Shown here piece after piece: positions 49,301 through 58,465 of a stretch of 64,000 nt of DNA (the stretch's first letter is position 1; each line of letters starts with the position of its first letter). The position numbers and the translations under genes are program-made. The notes below the pieces were generated by a model. It had not been told where the DNA came from. It did no database searches and saw nothing but the letters and a program-made list of their open reading frames with translations. The stretch is from positions 21,772,837 to 21,836,836 of the forward strand of contig CM065175.1 of assembly GCA_033026295.1 (NCBI GenBank), read 5' to 3'. The stretch is from Channa striata. Its lineage: Eukaryota; Chordata; Actinopteri; Anabantiformes; Channidae.

Positions 49301-52300
49301 GCAAACATTCACAGCCCCTTGTGATCCACGTCAATCCAATCCACTTTATTTGTGTGAGACATAAAAAAACAAACAACCAAGTTGACAAAATGATTTCCAT
49401 TGTACACTTAAAAAAATCCATATCAACTAATAAATTCAAAGATAATGAAACAAATACAGCAACAAAAGCCCAAGGCGAATGACTCAGTCTGAGTTAAAAG
49501 TCAGGGAATAAAATCGTCTTCAAGATGTAATTTAAAAACCACCACACTTGAGACTTCGCCTGCATAGAAAAGAAGTTTATTCCATAAGTTTTCACCTTTC
49601 TTCGAGCGCCACCATCTGGTAGACATTTGAACTTATTCCACGCCTTAGTTTTGCAGGTATTTGGTCATAAACTGATAATGTTTAATGTTCTAAACTAAAA
49701 AATATGACACTTTGGTGCCTTAAAATGTTTTTTACATGAAGTATTTAGATGAAAGTACTTTTAGGGGAAATGGAAACACTTTTGAAAGGTTGTCAGTGTG
49801 TTTTTCTAAGCGGTCACTTTATGTTAATTGAGACAGAAAATACAAAATTTTCCCGCTGCATTATAGTGGAGTGTCAGCATACAGTAGTACAAAATGGAAG
49901 GAAAACGACTTTATTGAGTACAGCACTTGAATAAATGTATGATTCTCCTTCTATTCTCTGTTTAGTCCTGCTGTCTGCCGTCACCGTTGCTCAGAACCCG
50001 GTGCCAGTCGACTTGCAACCAGACCCGGTGCAGGTTCAAACGGGCACTGACATAGTGCTTACAGTGGTGACGGTGCCTCAGATCCTGTACATTACATGGC
50101 TGTACCAAGGAAGAGACACTCTGGGTTTGTGGACTGGTGGATCTGCACAGATTAATCCGGTTCAACAGTTCCTGGGCAGGGTCACCATCACCGCCACCCA
50201 GCTACGAATCGGAAACTCTAAACTCCAAGATGCTGGAAACTACACGGTGCAAGTGACCCCCACTGCCACCACAGGCCAGAATCCTAATTCCAGAACAGTG
50301 CAAGTGACGGTGTACGGTAAGAGATAAAGAAGTGCTCAGTTAACACAGAAGACGAGGAGGAGGAGGAGGAGGAGGAAGTGGAAGTGGGAGGACTGGTGTA
50401 GTGTGCAGGCGAGGGTGGTTTTGAGGGAAGTGATAATGTTAAGGAGGAACAGAAGGAAGAGAAAAAAAAGTCACTGGATGATTTGGGCAGTAAGAGAATT
50501 AGTCTGGGAGGTATAATGAAATTAGTGACCCATAGTAGGCGAGGTAAAATTAATGAAAAAGGAGGAGGGGATGAACATGGCTCAGGGCTTTATGCTAATT
50601 AAAACTCATTGGATATGCAGCTCTCATGCTCTCAGATGTTTGATATTGCATCCGCCTAAATGTAGCATTACATTTACATGCAGTAGCCCACATGCAGTTG
50701 TGGCATCATTTACATTTGGTCCTGTAATGGAGCCCGAAGCAGCTGAGTGGCTCTCTCTGCATTTCCAGTCATCCGCCAACGCCGGAGGGATGACGTGCAG
50801 TCACTCTCCTTCCTCTAACCGCCGGCGCTGCCGGGGTGGCAGGGTGACCAGCGTGTTAGAAGCACCAGGCTATTATTGCTGAAAGGTCACATCCTCCAAA
50901 CTCCCAACACGTAGCCCGTGTCATGGAACAGCCGAGTCCTTGAGCACGACTCTCAGCCTCCCACTTACTCATAACTTACTCTGGAAATGGGAGGCGACTA
51001 AAATCCTAAAATAAAAAATCATACTACTGAGTCACAGGGAAAACAGAGAGGCTGCAGAAATGCTAGTGAGAAGCTATTTGCTGGGGTGTCTTTGTTTGTT
51101 TGCTGCTGCTGCCGCTGTGACTCTCTCTTAGTCACAGCCTCCTCCTCCTCCGTCCTCACTGCTCCTCTTCTCCCTCTCCAATTATTTAACTTAGGCTGCC
51201 CGCCAAGAGGCATCTCTGCTACCACTCTCACCGTCTGCCCCCTTATTCACCATCTGTGCTACTATCTAAATTCTGTCCCTTCTCAGATCTCACTTGCTTT
51301 GATTACAACAAATTATCCTCAGCAGATACATAAAACTGCCCCTGTATTGTTCTGTCATTCCAACTTTTAAAGCGCTCTCGGTCAAGCTCTGTGTGCCCTC
51401 ACAAACACTTTCTGCTTAAATAGTTTTAAGTAGGGATCTGACTTTCGATCCTCTCTGCAGACGCAGTGTCCGGGTTGAGCATGCTCGTCCCTCTGTGGCG
51501 ATAGAGGGGAAAAATCTGTCTCTGGTCTGCAAGTGGACTGCTGGGACACAGGTGAAGGTCCAGTGGGGCAAAGACGGGGCGGCCGTCGTCGCCAGCTCCA
51601 GGATCACCATCTCGGGCGGCTCTCTCGTCATCGACCCAGCCAATCGGAACGATTCCGGGACGTACACGTGTACCGCCAGCAACCCCGTCAGCGCCCAAAC
51701 CGCCACACAGAGCATCACTGTCTACTGTGAGTTTACACCGATCAAGACAAGTGGCAGCTAATCTGCTGTAGCCACCGCAAACAGCAGCATCTTATCTGCT
51801 GAGCCACATTGCGCCGCGTGGAGTGGGCCGGATGGCACAGGGCATTCCTGCGAAAGCTCGCTGCGCTGCTTCAAGCTTTGTCTTGATCACATCATTAATT
51901 CTGATGTGACAGCAACGTCCCACACTCCAGTGACTATTCTCTACATTTCTCCAACGCAGGTTCCTTTACCCAAATAACACACTCCTCAGATTAGGGGGGT
52001 GGGTGTAGTACAAGCTGTTGGCGTGATTTGGCATTCCAAAGTATTTGCTTATGTAAACCTTGTATTCATCAGCTGAATTAAATGTGGAAATCCAGCGAGC
52101 GTTTGACGTCGCTATTACAGGGGCCGTGCTTTGCTTTCAGGCTGCGGCCTTTTGGTGCCACTACAGTTATAACGTCCTGATTGATTCATTTATTGGGATT
52201 TTTTTCAATTTGTTGCACTGTCACGTATCAGAAAATAGTGAAAAATCATACTTGCACTTCCCAGATGTTGAAATGCGAAGAGCGTTTTGTCTAACAGCCC

Positions 52301-55300
52301 CAAACCCACTGACATTTAATTTACAATGATATGAAACAGAAAAGCAGCAAATCCTCACATATCAATTGCTTGAATGAATAATTGAAAATCACTTTGGGAT
52401 AGCAATCCCCAAACCCAAAGCTCACTGATGAGCATGTTTTATATCTTATTTGTTTAATCTGTATTTAATCCGAAGTGTAAAAACACTGTGCACTTTTTGG
52501 TTTGCTGAGCACACTCACTTGTCTGAGAGGTTGGTGAATAATAAGTGGTGACTCCATGACATCAGCATATAAGCATCTTTTCAAAAACCGTGAACTATTC
52601 TTCTAATTATACACTTGTAATTTGTATTCTCTTAGGTAACTAAAAGTCATGCTTTTTTTAAAGGCTGGGATGTAAATTGCTGTCTGAGTAATACCAAAGG
52701 CTGTTGAGCAGTGGGCTGCAGTAACCTGTCTGGCAAGTGTCTCCTCATTATTCTGTCTTGCCTCTGTGCAAGATTTTGAATGTACAATTCTCCTCACCTG
52801 CCAATCATATTCTACTGTAAATAGGAATCGTTGATGTAGATTCAAGCGGTGGCACTTCAGCTGCCGTGGCTGTTTTAGATTCAAAGTCACACCAGAAGGC
52901 GGACGCGTTTATTAGCTGCAGTGTTCGGGCAGGGTCAAGCAGGTGTCGTTCGTGTGATTTTAGCCAGACGAGTAGCCTGTACTTTTCGATGCTGATAATG
53001 ATTTTTGATCATCACCAACCCAGATGGCCCGGACCCGCCAGTAGTGACCAAGGAGACACCAAAAGCGTGTGTCGGGGGAGGGGATTTGTTGGTTGGACAG
53101 ACCGTGGACTTCACCTGTACGTCTATCTCGTTACCCCCCGCCCTCTACTCCTGGCAATGGAACGGACAGACCATTTCCAGCCAATCAGGCAACGGCAATC
53201 TCATCCTTCAGACTTACTCCACCAATCAGAGCGGCCAGTACGTCTGCACGGCCTCAAACAGCATCACGGGATACACGTCAGCGCAGGGGACCGGCTTGTC
53301 CGTCGTGGGTGAGTTATGGTGGATGCTGACCTCTCTGTGACTGATAATGATGAAGGTTGGTTTTGGACTTCGTCCCTGTATCTGTCTTCATGACAGGAGA
53401 GGGACAGAACGTATCCTGGGAGATAGATCTGCTGAGAATGTGGTCAAAGTCATTCAGTGACTTTCACACACACTCTCTTCCTTTTATTTTCATTTCTTTC
53501 TCTCTGTGCTCTTACTTTATCATCCTTTTTTAGAATCTTCCCCTCCTCTCCTCGCCTTTTTTTCTTTTCCTCTTCTTGTCTGTCTGAGCTCCAGACTCAT
53601 TATCTTTATTAATTCTCCCCCTTTGACACCATTATTTCTATTTCAGGCATATGTCTCAGTGTAGGGGAAGTGGCGGGGATTGTGGTTGGATGTTTGCTGC
53701 TGATCATAATCATCGTGCTCCTCATTCTGCTCATAATTTTTTTCGCCCGACGAAGGCGGGGTGAGTCCACCACCATTTTGTTGGGCCACTTTTCATTGTG
53801 TATTATGTTGATGCTTTTGTAAAATTCTTTTTGATGGTCTCCGAGTCCATCTTTACTTTATAGCACAGACGTGAAATCTCGCATGAAGTTGCTATTGTTT
53901 CCATTACAGAAAGGGAGACTGTGGCTGTTCAGAAGACCAACCCACAAACTACAGTAAGCTACTGTAACAGTTTACATATGATTCACTATTGATTTTGTCT
54001 TGTCTCATCCATGCTAAAAGGCTTTTCTCAAACTATACCCCTCATTCCATCTTTCTTTTGCTGTCTCTTCTTTCCCTCCCCTCATTTTTCATCTGCTCCC
54101 ATTAAGCCTCCAGATCCACAACCTAATGGTGCAAGAGAATTGGGCCAAGGTCCCCAGCCCCCCCTTTATCCCACAAACACACACCCTCATCGTTTATACA
54201 CAGCCCCAGCCGAAATCCATGGTAACACACAGACACGGCCGCCAAACGGCCTGCATAACTCAGACACACAGCAACACAGTGGTCGCACACGCACAAACGG
54301 ACTCCTGCACAATGCTGCTCACAACACCAGTGCATACCCACACAATGGCACGGACAACCCAGCGTTTATGGACAGCGATGCACGCAATGCAAACACACAA
54401 CAGCAAAATCCTAACATTGTCATACAGGCCGGCCCTGCCCAGGGCGGCGCCCAGCCGCAGGCCATCCACGTCAGCCTCAACACGCTGCCACAAACTGCCC
54501 AGCAAAATAACAGCGCCCAGATGCCCACAATCCACGTTAGCCTTAACTCACACCCAACCAACAGCCAGGAGACCCAGCAGGAAAGGTCGAGTCCCCTCAC
54601 TAATGCAGCCAATAATCCTGCTCCACAAACCCAGCAAAACAGGTTAAACATGGAGCAATCACGTCCCAGAGGAGAATCTGGACTGTCCTATCCTAGTGAC
54701 CCACAACTGAGTGCTCACACAGACCCAGGTTATCAGGGTCGTCTGGGACTCATCCCAACTGGGTACACACACAGTAACAGACATAACACTTCTCAACGAA
54801 ATGCCAACACACAGACCTACCAGCAGAGTCACAGCAGGTCTGCTAGAACCTCAGGAAGACACGATGCCACTCCCAGCTCCACCCGTCGACAGATGTCATG
54901 GGATCTCCTTCGAGGGACACCGGCGTATCCGAGTGGTACATCTCTCAGGGGAACAGTTGTCCGCCGAGTCCAACTCTGACACTACAGACTACATTCCTAC
55001 AAGCAACACTATGACAGACTACACCACCCATCCCCCAATACGAGAGACAACCTCGACTCGATCGCGATCCCAACCTCGACTTCAGAGCCAAGACACTTCC
55101 CAGAGCAGGGCTCCGACCAGAAGAGATGCGCCATCAACGGGCAAACAGGCACGGAGCCGTTCAGCTGATCCTCGAAACCCAAACCCCCGCAGTGTAACAC
55201 AGCTCGAAGCTGCACGCCCCACACAGAGAAGCCCCAGGACTCAGCAAGACATCAGAGGTCCACTCAGCAGCCAGACTGCCCCCAGGCACGAAGCCACACA

Positions 55301-56448
55301 CAGCAGTAACCCCCAGGCGCTGCCTCTCATGAGCCAGCAGGCATCTGTAGGTCGCTCTGCTGTGTCACAAGGAACCACAAGACAACAGGGACCGTCCGCA
55401 CCGCGGGCCACAGATACAAGAGCTTTGGCTGATCCTAATCACCTTCCACAGACACACATGGACCAGCAACATAGAGCAGCCCTGATCCAAAAACCACCAC
55501 AAGGCCTGGCCACACAAACACATCCTGTCATGCATAATGCCAGTCCGCCTCGCCAAGGAGGCGCTGCTCCAGTCCCATACCCCTCTGCCCAACCTAATCC
55601 CAGTAACCTAAGCCAGGCCGCACTTAAAGCCCACACTGAGAAGGCTCAGACATTTCACAATCGGAATGACCAGACCCAGGCTGCTCTGCTTCACCCTGGA
55701 TCAAAGGTTCAGCATCCACCGCCTCCGCCTCCTGTTATTCCTCTTACCGAGTTCCAGGCCCTCCCCAAGGAGCGCAGCCAGCACAAATCTCCAACCAGAG
55801 GTCCTCAGACCCTTAGAGCTCCTGCAAACATACCAATTGCGCAGCGACCTGTACAACAGTGGCCCAATGGACAGAGCCATCCTGCCATGATGCCTGCAAC
55901 CCATCATCCTCATCATCACCATCACCATCATCATCATCATCATCCTGGGAAGGGACACGTGCATGTCAGTCCAAACAGACATCCTGCCCATTCCACACAC
56001 CCACAGCAGGCAAGTAAAACACAGCATAACATTTTGAAATTGCAGCCAACAGATACTGTGGGTTTACTGATTATTGCAGTTTCCAGCCCGTCATCGTGTC
56101 TCAGACGTACAGCTAAAGTTATCAAATTGACGTTATGTTTCCTGTGCAGTTTTGAAAGCTTGCTTCTTCCTCCACCGGCTGCTTAACAGTTTCTGCTTTT
56201 GACTGTATTGTGCATTTCCTGACGGGTGCTTGACGGCACCTTTAAGTGCGTGTTGCATTTTTGCGATTGACAGTCTTCTCAATGCCATAAAAAAATGTAT
56301 TTAGTCTTGAGTGTTTGTGACACTGTGGCAGTTCTTGTGAGTAGCATTGTGTGTCAGAGGTTCTGCTGCTTCTTCTGCTTGACATGTTGGCAATGAAGGG
56401 CTTGTTGTGTCTCTGCAGCAGCAGACTCACAGAGGGAGACCAAGATGA
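46346..56448 (+). CDS. CEACAM-like Ig receptor with very long cytoplasmic tail, eight coding exons (overview)
   Basis: Exons: 46346-46385, 49966-50316, 51461-51726, 53024-53308, 53647-53760, 53910-53953, 54107-56009, 56419-56448. Product of about 1,010 residues: signal peptide; V-like N domain without disulfide cysteines; two C2 domains with Cys pairs (LVCKW/YTCTAS and FTCTS/YVCTAS); transmembrane AGIVVGCLLLIIIIVLLILL; and a tail of about 660 residues. The join VTVY-YGPDPP and the phase 1-1 domain exons are CEACAM-like (N-A-B). Four sequons (NYT, NLS, NDS, NQS) are seen. Predicted cell-surface adhesion receptor. As sequenced the frame is broken twice: one base missing in exon 3 and one extra in exon 7. 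No orthologue name can be given. Confidence 0.8.
46386..49965 (+). other. Intron 1 of the CEACAM-like gene
   Basis: 3.6 kb, AT-rich. It holds one recognisable repeat (49331-49541); otherwise nothing is seen. A 265-residue antisense open frame (46833-46036) spans exon 1 and is judged spurious. Confidence 0.55.
49331..49541 (+). repeat. Teleost interspersed repeat
   Basis: tcaatccaatccactttatt, then caaccaagttgacaaaatga, then gttaaaagtcagggaataaa and cttcaagatgtaatttaaaa. This is the block order of a widespread fish repeat that usually begins caatccactttatttgtata. The family was not determined. Confidence 0.55.
49966..50316 (+). CDS. Exon 2: V-like N domain
   Basis: 351 nt, phase 1-1; acceptor ctctgtttag, donor gtaaga. 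LLSAVTVAQ completes the signal peptide. The mature chain starts NPVPVDLQPDPVQVQTGTDI. YITWLYQG is strand C and LQDAGNYTVQVTP is strand F. Val/Leu-type residues replace both disulfide cysteines, as in CEACAM N domains. Confidence 0.88.
50355..50384. repeat. (GAG)n trinucleotide repeat
   Basis: gaggaggagg run in intron 2 of the CEACAM-like gene. Confidence 0.85.
51461..51726 (+). CDS. Exon 3: C2 domain A, with a one-base frame break
   Basis: From the acceptor ctctctgcag the phase 1 frame reads DAVSGLSMLVP and soon meets TAG (51501-51503). The Ig sequence continues in another frame from about 51489 as SVAIEGKNLSLVCKW, on to YTCTASNPVSAQTATQ and ITVY. The exon is 266 nt where a symmetric phase 1-1 exon must be a multiple of 3, so one base is missing, most likely in the ccc at 51489-51491. 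It could be an assembly error, a null allele or pseudogene decay. Confidence 0.8.
53024..53308 (+). CDS. Exon 4: C2 domain B
   Basis: 285 nt, phase 1-1, no break. Opens YGPDPPVVTKETPKACVGGG. Strand B is QTVDFTCTS, strand C is LYSWQWNGQ, strand F is QSGQYVCTASNS. The donor is gtgagt at 53309. Two sequential stretches (LPPALYSW, SGQYVCTA) closely follow the mammalian CEACAM B-domain pattern. Confidence 0.9.
53647..53760 (+). CDS. Exon 5: transmembrane helix
   Basis: 114 nt, phase 1-1. GICLSVGEVAG then about 25 hydrophobic residues and the stop-transfer FFARRRR. The acceptor is tatttcag and the donor gtgagt. Confidence 0.9.
53910..53953 (+). CDS. Exon 6: juxtamembrane segment
   Basis: 44 nt, phase 1 to 0: ERETVAVQKTNPQTT. 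The acceptor is ccattacag and the donor gtaagc. Confidence 0.8.
54107..56009 (+). CDS. Exon 7: long disordered cytoplasmic tail, with a one-base frame break
   Basis: 1,903 nt. It begins PPDPQPNGARELGQ and stays open in the first frame until TGA near 54977. From about 54950 the next frame carries the same kind of sequence (LSAESNSDTTDYIPTSNT) up to the exon end. 1,903 is one more than a multiple of 3, so a single extra base is implied, best placed in the gggg at 54948-54951. Composition is rich in N, Q, T, S, P and H with no predicted fold. IHVSLN occurs twice (about 54464 and 54527); a six-proline run HPPPPPPVIP lies near 55720; a polyhistidine stretch (11 His) lies at 55911-55943. Confidence 0.82.
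55902..55943 (+). repeat. CAT/CAC triplet repeat encoding polyhistidine
   Basis: In the exon 7 reading frame: two His, Pro, then 11 His codons (mixed CAT and CAC). Confidence 0.95.
56419..56448 (+). CDS. Exon 8: C terminus, after a GC-AG intron
   Basis: The exon 7 end cag is followed by gcaagt (56010), the standard form of a rare GC donor. The acceptor at 56416-56418 then continues in phase 0 as QQTHRGRPR and TGA (56446-56448). An alternative is a GT donor four bases downstream (gtaaaa), which would read a longer, less tail-like C terminus. The choice is an inference. Confidence 0.5.
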   Translation, partial: QQTHRGRPR

Positions 56449-58441
56449 TGACAGATGTCAGCAGACTACACTCTACAACTGTCCTGCATCCACTGCTGCA
56501 AACAAACAGCTGACAGACGTGATCCAATATACCACCAGGCAGGACTGACTGCACAAGGTTCAGTTCTCAAAAAAGCTGTCATACCCTGACACCTCGGTCC
56601 TAATGTCAGTACTTTTATAAAAGAAATGAATATGTCTCCCATGGGGATGATAAAAAACATTTATTGAATTCATTCATGCTTCTTTGAAATGATCTCAGGG
56701 AAAGAGGCTTGATCTTCCCCTTTTTTAAAAAAATGTATAAATTACTTACACTAAATGATGCTGAATCGTTTTATATAAAAGGCTCAGAAGAAATACTTTC
56801 CCAGAATTGCACACATTGGACTGTTTGCACTGTTTTGACTTCTGAAGCGCCGGTCGTGCATCAAACTTTGCCGAGAGCCAGCTCGGAGAAGACAAGATCA
56901 GTGATCCATAGCTCCTGACCAAGCTCACAGCCCGTCGTCCATTCATCACCAAACCTAAACACCACCACCTTGACGGAATGCACTCGAGGTGCTCGCGTGA
57001 ATATCGGTTTCAATCTGACACTTAGGAGGATCTAATAGTCACATACAGTAAAACGAATGAGAAGGGACCCTGCGACGGACGGACGGACTCTGCCCCCGTG
57101 ATGGATAAGAACAATGGATTGATGATGATTTGTTCCCCATGGAGGCAACACAAATGAACACTGGAGAGTGACTGAAAGTTCAATAAGCATTTATTTCCGC
57201 CGGACCCAGAAATTGTGACGCATGTCCTAAAAGGTCCATCTGTGACACTCTCCCATATAAAGAAAGTATTTATCACGTTTCCAACACCAAGAAGCTTTTT
57301 CTGTGAGATGTAAGGTGGCACGTAACTCTACACCGTCATAATTCATCCAGTAAAAACAAATTGCTCTGTATGTTTCTGAGAACTGTTTGGCAAGATTTCT
57401 TAGTAGTTTGCAACATCTGTTGGGTGTATGTTCCTCTTTCTTGAGGCTTTTGTAGCTGCCTACCTGACAAAGTGCACACGTCTGGTCTGACCTAACCATA
57501 AAATGTTGCAAGATGTGACACACGAGCAGGCAATGCTCACATCAAGTGATGTTGATCCTTTATTAAAAACTAATTAATGATTATTATTTTTTTACACATC
57601 AGCCAAAGGGATGGTCTCAATATACGGGAAACTTTTCATTTTGTGCCTTCTTTTTAATAGATGCCTCTTATGACACTTCTCAATTAAGAGGATTTGCCTC
57701 AGCGGTGCTTGGAAGTAATGCTCAGCTGACTATGAAGGGGATCCCACGTGTGGACGGGTGCTGATTAATTAAATGCATTTATGTGACTTAAATGAGTTGG
57801 AACATAATCACACCTTTGCACGAATGAGGTCAGCACAAAGACCTGAGCTGTCGTGCTTTGTGCTAACACAGCACAGTGTAACAGGTTAATGTCTGTCCTG
57901 GGTTATGGGCAGCAGAAAAAAAAAACGATGGGACATTATTGTTGTGTTTACATTTGATGTATTTAATAATTTATAATGTACGTGTTTTACTCAGGGGTGG
58001 AAATAGAATTTTTGAATTGCACTAATTCATAACCAATACCAAACCGACATATTTGTAAACTGTTTTAAAAAAGTCTTCGTTTATGGTTCTCAGCCGCTCT
58101 AACGTGGAGGGTTTTTGTCTTGTTGACTGTAATTAGACTACAGACTAATGCCAGCTGTGTCCATAAATGACTCAAATCCAACTTTGGGAACCGATATAAA
58201 CAAATACAGCACATGTGGTGGGTTTAACCGAACATCTGGGCCTCGCCATTTATTTTACAGTCTTGGAAAAAATGCTGTGTTTTTATAAAATTAATGCTTG
58301 TAAATGGTTTTATACAGATGTTGATTATCCATTTGTGATGCGACAAACACAGTGTTTATCCTTGATCCTCATGAACAAATAGTTTGGGTTTTATTATTTG
58401 TCCTGATGTTATTGTGACATTATTTCATCAGCACAAATACC

Positions 58442-58447
58442 AATAAA
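58442..58447 (+). other. Candidate poly(A) signal for the CEACAM-like gene
   Basis: AATAAA about 2 kb after the proposed stop, followed by TG-rich sequence (tgcatgtgttgcag). Confidence 0.45.
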
Positions 58448-58465
58448 GATTTATTTGTACTGCAT

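Noticed and set aside
51424..51460. Alternative acceptor at 51423 that opens a frame into exon 3
   Set aside because: It has no pyrimidine tract, includes the obvious acceptor ctctctgcag within the exon, and the protein it gives (VLSRDLTFDPLCRRSV) is not Ig-like, whereas DAVSGLSMLVP is.
54319..54651. Cysteine- and leucine-rich - strand open frames across exon 7
   Set aside because: Shadows of the Q/H/T/P-rich sense exon; antisense of CAC and CAG codons gives V, L and C.
54936..54948. A 13-nt gt...ag segment whose removal would restore the exon 7 frame
   Set aside because: Far below the minimum size of a spliceosomal intron; a one-base error in the adjacent G run explains the shift better.
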